From Bacteroidetes bacterium HGW-Bacteroidetes-16 (GTDB lineage: Bacteria; Bacteroidota; Bacteroidia; Bacteroidales; F082): 64,000 nt of DNA. The position numbers and the translations under genes are program-made. The notes below the pieces were generated by a model. That model had not been told where the DNA came from and did not search any database. It saw only the letters and a program-made list of their open reading frames with translations. Position 1 is the first letter of the stretch; every line of letters starts with the position of its first letter. This document shows positions 25,232 to 33,929 of this stretch, in pieces. Location: positions 1 through 64,000 of the forward strand of contig PHDN01000020.1 in the NCBI GenBank assembly GCA_002840975.1, in the 5' to 3' direction.

Positions 25232-27043
25232 ATGAAGGACAGAATTATTGAGATTATCAGTAAATACAATGGAGACAGCACAAGGCTGATGGATATTTTA
25301 CACGATATTCAGGCACATGCCGGATATATTGACGAAACAACCATTGCATTTTTGGCAGATAAGTTGACCCTCTCGGCGGCGCAAATCAAAGAAACGGTTT
25401 CATTCTATCACTTTTATAGCGACAAGCCGTTGGCTAAAGTCAACATTTACCTGAACGACAGCGTTACCGCTAACATGAACGGGCGCAAAGAAGTGCTGAA
25501 AGCCTTTGAGGATGCTTGTGGAATTAAAATCGGCGGGGTAACAACGGATGGAAACATTGGTTTATTTTCGACCTCCTGTATCGGGATGAACGATCAGGAA
25601 CCTGCTGCCATAATCAACGACAGGGTATTTACACGTTTAACAGCATATCGGGCCAAACAGATTATCAATGCCTTAAAACAAGGACAACAAGTACAAGAAT
25701 TGGTGGTGGAAGAATGTGGCGATGGAAATAATGCACTTCCTATAATCGATGCCATGGTATATAATAATATTCGCCGAAAGGGAGCCTTGTTAAGCCATGA
25801 TTATCCTTTGTTTGCAGTAATAAAAGATATTTTGCCAAAAACATCATCTGAAGAAATCACCGACATCATTACGGAGTCGAATATCAGGGGTAGGGGTGGT
25901 GCCGGTTTCCCGACAGGATTAAAGTGGAAATTTGGAAGCAGGGCAAAAGGCGAACACCGCATTATTATTTGCAATGCTGACGAAGGCGAACCCGGAACAT
26001 TTAAAGACAGGGTGTTGCTTACAGAGTATCCAGAAATGGTTTTTGAAGGCATGGTGACAGCCGGATATGCTGTTGGCGCTGATATTGGACTTCTCTACCT
26101 GCGCTACGAGTACAAGTATTTACTTGTTTATCTGAATGGTATACTTGAAAACATGCGCAAGAATAATTTTCTTGGTCAGTCGATTGCCGGTATAGGTGAC
26201 TTTGATTTTGATATCCGCATCCAACTGGGAGCCGGTGCCTATATTTGTGGTGAAGAATCTGCCCTCATCGAATCTCTGGAAGGAAAAAGGGGTGAACCTC
26301 GCGACAAGCCACCATTTCCCGTTGAGAAAGGCTACTTAAATTTGCCCACTGTTGTAAATAATGTAGAAACCTTAGCTACTGTTGTTAAAATTATTAAGAA
26401 TGGGGCAGCATGGTACAACCAACTGGGCAATAAGGATTCTGTTGGTACCAAGCTGTTGAGTATTTCAGGAGATTGCCGTTTTCCGGGCATTTATGAAGTG
26501 GAATGGGGACTAAAAATCAGTGACATTCTGGCCATGTGTGGAGCAAATGAAGTACAGGCCATTCAGGTAGGTGGGCCTTCGGGCACATTGCTGGGAGAAA
26601 AGGATTTTGATCGGGAGTTGAGTTATTCCGATTTGCCAACAGGAGGTTCGATGATCGTTTTTAATAAAAACCGCGACCTCCTTTCAGAAGTTGTACTTAA
26701 TTTCATTAATTTCTTTATTGAAGAATCATGTGGTACCTGCTCAACTTGTCGCAATATGCCCTATGTGCTTCGTGGGAAGCTACTGAAAGTAATTACCGGA
26801 CGAGGAGTTAAAAACGACATTGAGGATATGGTCAACTGGGCTAATTTACTTAAAGTCAGCAGGTGTGGTTTGGGGCAGACGGCCGCCAACCCCATTGTTT
26901 CCAGCATCAGAAACTTCAGACATTTGTATGATGCTTTGGTTCAAAAAGAGATTGAATATGATAGTGGATTTTCATTGGAGACCTCTGTACTTGAATCGTG
27001 CAAAGCAGTCAGGCGCCAGCCGCTTTTTCACCATAACGCTTAA
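25232..27043 (+). CDS. hoxF: NAD-linked hydrogenase diaphorase subunit HoxF (NuoE-NuoF fusion)
   Basis: Carries electrons between NAD(H) and the hydrogenase module. The 603 residues match the length of Ralstonia-type HoxF. An N-terminal NuoE-like domain (1-170) retains its fold, but of the four [2Fe-2S] ligands only one Cys remains (STSCIGMND); the first pair is gone, as in HoxF. The NuoF part has the FMN motif GRGGAGFPTG (about 218), NADEGEPGTFKDR, the NAD-site GAGAYICGEESALIES (about 332) and the [4Fe-4S] ligand motif ESCGTCSTCR (about 497). First gene of hoxF-U-Y-H, 12 bases before hoxU. Confidence 0.93.
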   Translation: MKDRIIEIISKYNGDSTRLMDILHDIQAHAGYIDETTIAFLADKLTLSAAQIKETVSFYHFYSDKPLAKVNIYLNDSVTANMNGRKEVLKAFEDACGIKIGGVTTDGNIGLFSTSCIGMNDQEPAAIINDRVFTRLTAYRAKQIINALKQGQQVQELVVEECGDGNNALPIIDAMVYNNIRRKGALLSHDYPLFAVIKDILPKTSSEEITDIITESNIRGRGGAGFPTGLKWKFGSRAKGEHRIIICNADEGEPGTFKDRVLLTEYPEMVFEGMVTAGYAVGADIGLLYLRYEYKYLLVYLNGILENMRKNNFLGQSIAGIGDFDFDIRIQLGAGAYICGEESALIESLEGKRGEPRDKPPFPVEKGYLNLPTVVNNVETLATVVKIIKNGAAWYNQLGNKDSVGTKLLSISGDCRFPGIYEVEWGLKISDILAMCGANEVQAIQVGGPSGTLLGEKDFDRELSYSDLPTGGSMIVFNKNRDLLSEVVLNFINFFIEESCGTCSTCRNMPYVLRGKLLKVITGRGVKNDIEDMVNWANLLKVSRCGLGQTAANPIVSSIRNFRHLYDALVQKEIEYDSGFSLETSVLESCKAVRRQPLFHHNA

Positions 27044-27055
27044 TATATTAATACC

Positions 27056-27751
27056 ATGACCAATAAAATAAAAATTAAGATAGACGGTAAAGAAATCATC
27101 ACCGATCAGGGCAAAACCATTGTTGAAGCTGCTCATGAAAACGGTATTTTTATCCCGACCCTGTGCAATTTTGCGGGGGCACTGCCCAAAGGTTGTTGCC
27201 GTATGTGCACCATTAAGATCAACAACAGGTTTATGACTTCATGTACCACACCTGCAGCGCATGGGATGGAGGTTGAAAACAACACAAATGAAATCAACGA
27301 CTTTCGCAAAGGCATCATTGAATTGTTATTTGTAAGTGGTAACCATTTTTGCCCTTCATGCGAAAAAAGTGGTAATTGTGAACTACAGGCTCTTGCCTAT
27401 CGTTACCAGATGATGGTTCCCCGGTTTCCATACGATTTCCCTATGAAAAGTGTGGATGGATCGAGTCCTTACATCATTAAAGATCAAAATCGGTGTATCT
27501 TATGCAAGCGGTGTATAAAAACCATCAAGGATGACCTGGGACGCCATTATTTCGCGTTTAAGGAGAGAGGCCATAAGTTGGAAGTATTGCTTGATGAGAA
27601 AATGGGCAAAGAAATATCCAGTGCCCTTGCAAAAAAAGCAATGGAAAATTGTCCGGTAGGCTCGATCATCTTTAAGGAAGTTGGATTTGAGGTTCCAATT
27701 GGACAGCGTAAATACGATCATAAACCAATTGGCAGTGAAATTGAAAATTAA
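27056..27751 (+). CDS. hoxU: NAD-linked hydrogenase iron-sulfur subunit HoxU
   Basis: Electron-wire subunit (231 residues), homologous to the N-terminus of NuoG. Three cluster sites are visible: a [2Fe-2S] ferredoxin site with Cys37, Cys48, Cys51 and Cys63; a [4Fe-4S] site of HxCxxCx5C type (His97, Cys99, Cys102, Cys108); and a third site with Cys147, Cys150, Cys153 and Cys199 (RCILCKRC, NCP). This is the standard HoxU set. It joins the FMN/NAD subunit HoxF to the hydrogenase dimer HoxYH. Confidence 0.95.
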   Translation: MTNKIKIKIDGKEIITDQGKTIVEAAHENGIFIPTLCNFAGALPKGCCRMCTIKINNRFMTSCTTPAAHGMEVENNTNEINDFRKGIIELLFVSGNHFCPSCEKSGNCELQALAYRYQMMVPRFPYDFPMKSVDGSSPYIIKDQNRCILCKRCIKTIKDDLGRHYFAFKERGHKLEVLLDEKMGKEISSALAKKAMENCPVGSIIFKEVGFEVPIGQRKYDHKPIGSEIEN

Positions 27752-27769
27752 TTTTGAAAATTGAAAAAA

Positions 27770-28318
27770 ATGGAAAAAAAGATCATAGCAACTACTTCAC
27801 TTGCCGGATGTTTCGGATGCCACATGTCGGTGTTGGACATCGATGAGCGTATACTCGAACTTATTGAGTTGGTTGAATTTAACAAATCGCCTGTTGACGA
27901 CATTAAGACTTTTACAAAACCTGTGGATATAGGCATTATAGAAGGCGGATGCTGTAACAGTGAAAATGTAGAAGTACTCCGTAGTTTTAGAAAAAATTGC
28001 AAAATACTAATTTCATTAGGAGAATGCGCTATCATGGGAGGTTTGCCTGCACTGCGTAATGGAATACCCATCGAAGAATGCCTCAATGAAGCTTATATCA
28101 ACGGACCTACTGTTGGATTGAATACCCAGCATATCTTGCCCAATGATGATGAATTGCCCATGTTGCTTGACAAAGTGTACCCGTGTCATGAAATAGTAAA
28201 AATCGACTATTATCTGCCTGGTTGTCCGCCAAGTGCTGAATTAATTTGGGACGCACTCGTCGCGCTGATTACAGGGAGTAAATTGGATTTGCCTTATGAA
28301 GTTATTAAATTTGATTAA
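27770..28318 (+). CDS. hoxY: [NiFe]-hydrogenase small subunit HoxY
   Basis: Small subunit (182 residues from the ATG at 27770; a TTG nine bases upstream is a weaker start). It holds the proximal [4Fe-4S] cluster through Cys14 and Cys17 (AGCFGCHMS), the ECAIMGG Cys near residue 86 and the LPGCPP Cys near 148. It has no Tat signal and no medial or distal cluster domain, as expected for the soluble cytoplasmic group 3 enzymes. It lies 18 bases after hoxU and 21 before hoxH. Confidence 0.95.
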   Translation: MEKKIIATTSLAGCFGCHMSVLDIDERILELIELVEFNKSPVDDIKTFTKPVDIGIIEGGCCNSENVEVLRSFRKNCKILISLGECAIMGGLPALRNGIPIEECLNEAYINGPTVGLNTQHILPNDDELPMLLDKVYPCHEIVKIDYYLPGCPPSAELIWDALVALITGSKLDLPYEVIKFD

Positions 28319-28339
28319 CTATTTGAAAAAGATTGAATT

Positions 28340-29791
28340 ATGCCAAAAAAGATCACTATAGAGCCCGTAACCAGGGTGGAAGGCCACGGAAAAGTAACCA
28401 TTCAGATTGATGATGCCGGGCAAGTTCGCGAAACCAGGTTACATATTGTTGAATTCAGGGGATTTGAGCGCTTTATTCAAGGTCGCCCATATTGGGAAGC
28501 CCCGGTATTGGTGCAACGTCTTTGCGGAATTTGTCCTGTTAGCCATCACCTGGCGGCAGCCAAAGCATTGGATGTTATCGTAGGCGCCGGAACAGGTTTG
28601 GGATTAACCCCCGTTGGTGAAAAAATGCGAAGATTGATGCATTACGGTCAAATTTTCCAGTCGCATGTGCTGCACTTTTTTCACCTTGCTTCACCCGACT
28701 TCTTGTTTGGTATTGATGCCGATCCTGCCATTAGAAATATTATCGGCGTGGCCATGCACCACAAAGATTTAGCCGTTCAAGGCGTTATGATGCGTAAATA
28801 CGGACAGGAAATCATTAAATTTACTGCAGGGAAAAAAATTCACGGGACGGGTGCAATTCCTGGAGGCATCAATAAAAACCTGAGTGTTGAGGAACGCGAT
28901 ATCTTACTCCATGGAGCCGATCCGCTCAATGCCGATAAAATGGTTGAGTGGTCAGTTGGTGCCCTGGCTTTTTTTAAGGCCTATCACAAAAATAATAAGA
29001 CTCTGGTTGATACTTTTGCTGAATTCCCATCCAATCACCTAAGTATCGTTCGTGCCGATGGTGCAATGGATCTTTATAATGGAGTACTTCGCGCCGTCGA
29101 TACAGAAGGAACCAGAATTCTGGACGATGTGGATTGCCAGGATTATGACAAGTATATTGAAGAAGAAGTCCGGAATTGGAGTTATATGAAATTCCCATAC
29201 CTGAAGCACCTTGGAAAAGAAAATGGCTGGTATCGGGTAGGCCCCCTGGCGAGACTTAATACTTGTGATTTTATCCCAACCCCTCTTGCCCAAAAGGAAT
29301 TTGAAGAGTTCAAGGCCTATACCCATGGGAAACCAAACAACATGACACTTCATTATCATTGGGCACGTTTGATAGAAACACTACATGCTGCTGAAGAAAT
29401 CAGAAACCTTTTGCAAGATACTGATCTACAGAATGAAGACCTGGTGGTGAAAGGTAAAAAATCGCACCGGGGTGTAGGTGTTATAGAGGCTCCACGCGGA
29501 ACCCTGTTCCATCATTACGAAATAAACGACAACGACCAAATCACCCTGGCCAACCTGATCGTTTCAACTACCAACAACAACCAACCCATGAATCTCGCCG
29601 TGAATCATACGGCCAAATCATTCATGAACGGACAAAAAGAAATTACCGAAGGTATGATGAATGCCGTAGAGGTTGCCATCAGGGCTTATGACCCGTGTTT
29701 AAGTTGTGCCACCCATGCGATGGGACAAATGCCGTTGGAAATGACCCTTGTTAATGAAAATAACGAAATAATCGATTGTAAAACTAAATAA
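28340..29791 (+). CDS. hoxH: [NiFe]-hydrogenase large subunit HoxH
   Basis: Catalytic subunit (483 residues) that oxidises H2 or reduces protons at a Ni-Fe(CN)2CO site. The two ligand motifs are intact: RLCGICPVSHH (Cys62 and Cys65) and DPCLSCATH (Cys453 and Cys456). The precursor ends 24 residues after His459, the usual cleavage point for the maturation protease encoded next. EPVTRVEGHG at the N-terminus and the HoxFUY neighbours place it with group 3d NAD-reducing enzymes, which are not typical of Bacteroidota. Confidence 0.96.
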   Translation: MPKKITIEPVTRVEGHGKVTIQIDDAGQVRETRLHIVEFRGFERFIQGRPYWEAPVLVQRLCGICPVSHHLAAAKALDVIVGAGTGLGLTPVGEKMRRLMHYGQIFQSHVLHFFHLASPDFLFGIDADPAIRNIIGVAMHHKDLAVQGVMMRKYGQEIIKFTAGKKIHGTGAIPGGINKNLSVEERDILLHGADPLNADKMVEWSVGALAFFKAYHKNNKTLVDTFAEFPSNHLSIVRADGAMDLYNGVLRAVDTEGTRILDDVDCQDYDKYIEEEVRNWSYMKFPYLKHLGKENGWYRVGPLARLNTCDFIPTPLAQKEFEEFKAYTHGKPNNMTLHYHWARLIETLHAAEEIRNLLQDTDLQNEDLVVKGKKSHRGVGVIEAPRGTLFHHYEINDNDQITLANLIVSTTNNNQPMNLAVNHTAKSFMNGQKEITEGMMNAVEVAIRAYDPCLSCATHAMGQMPLEMTLVNENNEIIDCKTK

Positions 29792-29793
29792 TC

Positions 29794-30297
29794 ATGGAAC
29801 CCAAAAAAAGAGTACTGGTTTATGGCTATGGAAATCCGGGCCGTCAGGATGATGGAATAGGAAATGAAATGGTCACGATGATTCAAAAATGGATTGAAAC
29901 CCACCACCTGACCTGCATGCAAACGGATAGTAACTATCAGTTGAATGTAGAGGATGCTGAAAAAATATCTCATTGGGATATTGTGGTTTTCGTGGATGCT
30001 ACCAAAGAGGAGCGAATTAATGAGTACAAGTTTAAAACTGTAGAGCCTTCGGAGGCCAAGGTGGAGTTCACGATGCATGCTGTTGCTCCTGAATATGTGC
30101 TGCACCTGTCGCAATCGTTGTTTGGAAAATCCCCCGAAACTTACGTGCTGGTGATAAAAGGGTATGAATGGGAACTGAAGGAAGGCCTAACGGCCAATGC
30201 CAGGTTAAATCTGGAACAGGCGTTTCAATTTCTGACCCGTCAGTTGGCCGGTTGGGCACTTATTAAGAAAAATTTACCAATAAGCATGCTCAAATGA
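29794..30297 (+). CDS. Hydrogenase maturation protease (HoxW/HyaD type)
   Basis: Nickel-dependent endopeptidase (167 residues) that removes the C-terminal peptide of the HoxH precursor after nickel insertion. The family start VLVYGYGNPGRQDDGIG contains the metal-binding Asp (about residue 23). A second acidic site VVFVDATKEE and the conserved His region MHAVAPEYVLHLSQ follow, then VLVIKGYEWELKEGLT. It begins two bases after the hoxH stop and overlaps the next gene by four bases (ATGA), so the three should be made together. Confidence 0.92.
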   Translation: MEPKKRVLVYGYGNPGRQDDGIGNEMVTMIQKWIETHHLTCMQTDSNYQLNVEDAEKISHWDIVVFVDATKEERINEYKFKTVEPSEAKVEFTMHAVAPEYVLHLSQSLFGKSPETYVLVIKGYEWELKEGLTANARLNLEQAFQFLTRQLAGWALIKKNLPISMLK

Positions 30298-31280
30298 TCA
30301 ATATTTCGACAACCTACATGGGGCTTCATTTGAAGAACCCGCTTATTGTGAGCAGTTCAAAACTGACCGAGGATTTGGAGAACATCAAGTTGTGTGCTAT
30401 GTATGGCGCTGGCGCAATAGTTCTCAAATCGATATTTGAAGAGCAAATCAGGGCCAAATCTGAAGCTCACTTGCGAAAGAGTAATGAGATGTATTACTGG
30501 TATCCGGAGGCCAAGGATCATGTCATGGGGTTGTCGATGGAGGCAAGTCTGGATAAATACCTTGATTTTGTGAAAACAGTAAAAGCTTCTGTGGATATTC
30601 CTGTAATTGCCAGTATAAATTGTACCTCGGCTGTTGAATGGACCAAGTTCGCCAGGGCCATTCAGGATGCCGGTGCAGATGCGCTGGAACTGAATATCAG
30701 CATATTTCCATTTGATGCTTCTCTTAAAAGTAGCGAAATAGAAGATCAATATCTTCAAATATTGGTGGCTGTTAAGAAGGAAGTTACCATTCCTGTTTCA
30801 GTCAAACTTGGAAGTTATTTTACCAATTTATGCTCCATGGCCTCTCAATTGGTCGAAAATGGTGCCAGCGGGTTGGTGTTTTTTAACCGTTTTTTCAGAC
30901 CTGATATCGACATCAATACCATGGAGGTTGTTACCGACAATCATTTTTCGCAGCCTGAAGAGCAAAATGTTCCTCTGAGGTGGATAGCCCTGATGGCCGG
31001 GAGAAATATCGGATGCGATCTGGTGGCTTCAACCGGGATACATTACCATATTGGAATGATTAAGCTTTTGCTTGCCGGTGCCACCGCGGTTCAGGTATGC
31101 AGTACATTGTATATTAATGGCATTCCCTACATCGAAACAATTCTGAAGGATCTTCGCGAATGGATGAAGGAACATCATTTTAACCAGATCAGCGATTTCA
31201 GGGGAAAAGCGCTTCAGGATGTAGCAACATCAGCCTCTTTCGAGCGCATTCAATTTATGAAACGCGATTTTGAGGATTAG
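30294..31280 (+). CDS. Dihydroorotate-dehydrogenase-like flavoprotein of the hox operon
   Basis: TIM-barrel FMN protein of 328 residues resembling class 1 dihydroorotate dehydrogenase (start MINISTTYMGLHLKNPLIVSS, FMN-phosphate region ASTGIHYHIGMIKLLLAGATAVQVCSTLY split near residue 245-270). The class 1 active-site loop NxSCPN is replaced by NISIFPF, so the catalytic Cys is absent and pyrimidine synthesis is unlikely. It overlaps the protease gene by four bases and closes the hydrogenase operon. A redox role tied to NADH or ferredoxin is inferred; the substrate is unknown. Confidence 0.82.
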   Translation: MINISTTYMGLHLKNPLIVSSSKLTEDLENIKLCAMYGAGAIVLKSIFEEQIRAKSEAHLRKSNEMYYWYPEAKDHVMGLSMEASLDKYLDFVKTVKASVDIPVIASINCTSAVEWTKFARAIQDAGADALELNISIFPFDASLKSSEIEDQYLQILVAVKKEVTIPVSVKLGSYFTNLCSMASQLVENGASGLVFFNRFFRPDIDINTMEVVTDNHFSQPEEQNVPLRWIALMAGRNIGCDLVASTGIHYHIGMIKLLLAGATAVQVCSTLYINGIPYIETILKDLREWMKEHHFNQISDFRGKALQDVATSASFERIQFMKRDFED

Positions 31281-31375
31281 TTAATACGCATTAAGAGATC
31301 AGGAATTCAGGCGGCCGCATGGACATCATCAACGTATGGAGTTAGTGCGGCTGTTTTATTTACCGGATTTTGATC

Positions 31376-31383
31376 TACTTTTG
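31376..31383 (+). promoter_or_regulatory. -7 promoter element touching the truA start
   Basis: TACTTTTG, consensus TAnnTTTG, ends only four bases before the truA ATG, so the transcript would start at or next to the start codon. Confidence 0.45.
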
Positions 31384-31387
31384 TTTC

Positions 31388-32134
31388 ATGAATCGGTATT
31401 TTATAAAACTGGCTTACAATGGAAGTCGCTATCATGGCTGGCAAATACAGGAAAATGCCCATAGCGTGCAGTCGGAGCTCAATCAAAAACTGTCATTGTT
31501 ACTGGGACAAGAAATTAATGTAGTTGGATGCGGGCGAACGGATACAGGGGTCCATGCACGGGAATTTTACGCACATTTTGACATTGAAGAAACTTTGGAT
31601 GAGCCTTCCGACACCACCTATAAATTAAACAGGTTTCTTCCTTCAGACGTGGTAGTTTTTAACATCACTCCGGTTCCGGGCGATTTGCATAGCCGGTTTA
31701 GCGCAATAAGTCGTACTTATCGCTATTATATCAGCCAGCATAAAAATCCCTTTACACAAGGTTTAAGTTATCCATATTATAGAACCTTAGACATCGAAGC
31801 CATGAAAACGGCTACGGGCTTCTTGTTGAATTTCACCGACTTTACCAGTTTTTCGAAATTGCACACACAGACTCAAACCAACTTGTGCAAAATTACCGAG
31901 GCCAGGTGGGATGTGTTGGGCGATCAACTTGTTTTTACCATTATTGCCGACCGCTTCCTGCGCAATATGGTGCGTGCCATTGTGGGCACTTTGGTGGAAA
32001 TTGGCAAGGGAAAGCTAACAGCGCGGGATATGGTTACCATTATTGAGGCCAAAGACCGAAGAAAAGCGGGATTCTCGGTGCCTGCCGGGGGTCTTTTTTT
32101 AGAAAAAATTGACTATCCCATCTCTCTTATTTGA
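31388..32134 (+). CDS. truA: tRNA pseudouridine(38-40) synthase TruA
   Basis: Makes pseudouridine at positions 38-40 of the tRNA anticodon stem. The ATG at 31388 gives 248 residues starting MNRYFIKLAYNGSRYHGWQ, as in the family. The catalytic motif GCGRTDTGVHAR carries the active Asp (near residue 52), followed by SRTYRYYI and the RFLRNMVRAIVGTL segment. A TACTTTTG element ends four bases before the ATG. Its 3' end overlaps the convergent oxidoreductase gene by eight bases. Confidence 0.96.
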   Translation: MNRYFIKLAYNGSRYHGWQIQENAHSVQSELNQKLSLLLGQEINVVGCGRTDTGVHAREFYAHFDIEETLDEPSDTTYKLNRFLPSDVVVFNITPVPGDLHSRFSAISRTYRYYISQHKNPFTQGLSYPYYRTLDIEAMKTATGFLLNFTDFTSFSKLHTQTQTNLCKITEARWDVLGDQLVFTIIADRFLRNMVRAIVGTLVEIGKGKLTARDMVTIIEAKDRRKAGFSVPAGGLFLEKIDYPISLI

Positions 32135-33086
32135 TTAACGATTTTGTCAGTGATGCCACTATTTCGCTTACCGGACGGATTTTGTGAATGTCCTGTATGG
32201 ATGGACCTGCAACCCAAACGGTTTTATAAGTGGCTTTTGAAGCCGCATGCTCAATCGTTTTCATGCCCCGGAAGGCAATAAGCATTTTGATGTATTTTTT
32301 CAGGAACTTGTTTTTGTACATCAACTTATTCAATAGGCTCGGATTGGTCCCCAGCGATTGCATATAAGGCGTGTTGATGACAGTGAGCGGAGTGCCTGAG
32401 ATTATTTTCGTCAGGATAATGTCTTTGGCCGAATATTCTACCAGGGCCTGTTTATATTCTTCTGATACACCTGCTTCAATGGAAGCGATGAATGCAGTTC
32501 CAATGGAAACCCCATCAGCACCCAGTTCGAGTGCCTGCTCCAGGCTTGCTGAGGTTGCAATGCCACCGGCCGAAATCACGGGGATGGGGAGTTGCTTTTT
32601 TAACATCGGAACCAGTTCTTCGGGTTTCAGATTGCCGGAATGCCCGCCTGCCAACGAACTCACCGCAATGACTGCATCGGCTCCCAGGTCGGCCACTTTT
32701 TTGGCGTATAATAAATCTACGACATCACAAAACACCTTGATGCCCAATGGCTTGCATAATTCAATGGTCTCTTTCGGATTGCCAAGTGAGGTGATGATAA
32801 ATCCCACTTTTAGTTCCGCACAGGTTTTGAGTTGTTGTTTGTATTTTATATTCGATTTGTTCACAATGAGGTTTACGCCAAAAGGCTTGTCGGTTTGCCT
32901 TCTGATGTCGCCTATAGCCTCACGCAAAGCTGAATCAGTCCGGTAATTGAGTGCCGGAACGGCAGCAGTAATGCCACTTTTTAAAGCAGCAACCATCATT
33001 TGTGTATTGGTCACCAGAAACATGGGTGCCATTAATATGGGATATTGTGCGCCCAGTGCTTCGAACAGGGGAAATCGTTTCATCAT
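32127..33086 (-). CDS. NAD(P)H-dependent flavin oxidoreductase / nitronate monooxygenase family
   Basis: FMN-binding TIM-barrel enzyme of 319 residues from the 2-nitropropane-dioxygenase / nitronate-monooxygenase family. It starts with YPILMAPMFLVT, has GFIITSLGNP, the glycine-rich substrate loop AGGHSG (near residue 145), VISAGGIAT and the phosphate-binding ADGVSIGTAFIAS. Family members oxidise nitronates or act as quinone or enoyl reductases (FabK type), and sequence alone does not separate these. It stands alone, with TACCTTTG 21 bases before the start. Confidence 0.85.
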   Translation of the reverse strand: MMKRFPLFEALGAQYPILMAPMFLVTNTQMMVAALKSGITAAVPALNYRTDSALREAIGDIRRQTDKPFGVNLIVNKSNIKYKQQLKTCAELKVGFIITSLGNPKETIELCKPLGIKVFCDVVDLLYAKKVADLGADAVIAVSSLAGGHSGNLKPEELVPMLKKQLPIPVISAGGIATSASLEQALELGADGVSIGTAFIASIEAGVSEEYKQALVEYSAKDIILTKIISGTPLTVINTPYMQSLGTNPSLLNKLMYKNKFLKKYIKMLIAFRGMKTIEHAASKATYKTVWVAGPSIQDIHKIRPVSEIVASLTKSLIK

Positions 33087-33107
33087 TTATTAAAGATTCT
33101 AACAAAG

Positions 33108-33115
33108 CAAAGGTA
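33108..33115 (-). promoter_or_regulatory. -7 promoter element of the flavin oxidoreductase gene
   Basis: Minus-strand TACCTTTG, consensus TAnnTTTG, 21 bases before the start. Confidence 0.45.
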
Positions 33116-33236
33116 AGGATCATAGTGACGCGGTGGTTTTTTTCTGGAAATACTTATAGACCTTTCCAAACCGGTTAAAATGGGTAGAATAATATAATAA
33201 TTTACTCGTCATCATCGCAAATTGCAAAAAATGCCT

Positions 33237-33244
33237 TATATTTG
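33237..33244 (+). promoter_or_regulatory. -7 promoter element of lipoprotein gene 1
   Basis: TATATTTG, consensus TAnnTTTG, 44 bases before the start at 33289. The same octamer stands before the paralogous gene at 33880. Confidence 0.5.
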
Positions 33245-33288
33245 AGGCGATTAACCTATTCATTTTTTAACGCATAAAACCTAAAAAG

Positions 33289-33690
33289 ATGAATTCTTCA
33301 CGAATATTTCTGATGGCTGTGGCACTGTTTGTTGTCATTTCCTGTTCTAAATCACCCACTGAACCCGATACTATTTTTACAGTGAAGTACAGTATTGTTT
33401 CCACAGGCGATGTACAAATGGATACCATCCAGTATAAAAACATTCATGGTAAAACGATGACAATAAAAAAGGAGAATAACCTGAACTATTGGTTTACCTC
33501 ATCAAATGGTTATGATGCCTGCTTGTTTATGTCGGGCCTCATAAAGGATGGAACCGTAGATTTTAAATTGCAGGTCATGAATGACAACATGGTTGCCTAT
33601 GTGGATAGTTCCTATCAATACTGGAGCGATTCAATGAAACCTTTATCCTTTAGATACGGCGCATCAAAAATGTTCATCGTTGCCCGGTGA
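33289..33690 (+). CDS. Small lipoprotein, MmpS-like, tandem paralogue 1
   Basis: Exported lipoprotein of 133 residues: hydrophobic signal (about 5-18) ending in the lipobox VISC, so Cys19 should be acylated. The body is a small beta-sandwich with TVKYSIVSTGDVQMDTIQYK, which recalls MmpS/transthyretin-like folds in which a strand V-x-Y and a G-D-V-x-x turn repeat. The neighbour at 33930 is a paralogue with the same GDVQMDTIQYKNI core. Function unknown; membrane-anchored in the periplasm or on the surface. Confidence 0.82.
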   Translation: MNSSRIFLMAVALFVVISCSKSPTEPDTIFTVKYSIVSTGDVQMDTIQYKNIHGKTMTIKKENNLNYWFTSSNGYDACLFMSGLIKDGTVDFKLQVMNDNMVAYVDSSYQYWSDSMKPLSFRYGASKMFIVAR

Positions 33691-33879
33691 AAATATCCCC
33701 AATGGACAATTGGATCTGATACCTTCTGCTCAACCGGTCAAATATTATTACATAACAAATCCCTGACTTAAAGCCGTTGAGTGAAGATAATCAGTACAAT
33801 ATGGACTTGGTCAGGGATAAGAATGCGAAAATTTAACTGTTTGTTTATAAATAAAATGATTGGCGATTGAATCATTGTT

Positions 33880-33887
33880 TATATTTG
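33880..33887 (+). promoter_or_regulatory. -7 promoter element of lipoprotein gene 2
   Basis: TATATTTG, consensus TAnnTTTG, 42 bases before the start at 33930. TTGG at 33860-33863 is a weak -33 candidate. Confidence 0.5.
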
Positions 33888-33929
33888 ACCTTTAATCAAA
33901 TAACCGTAATCAACCCTTAAAGGAAATTT

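Noticed and set aside
29686-30114. Minus-strand ORF opposite hoxH and the protease gene
   Set aside because: Antisense shadow of two firmly identified genes.
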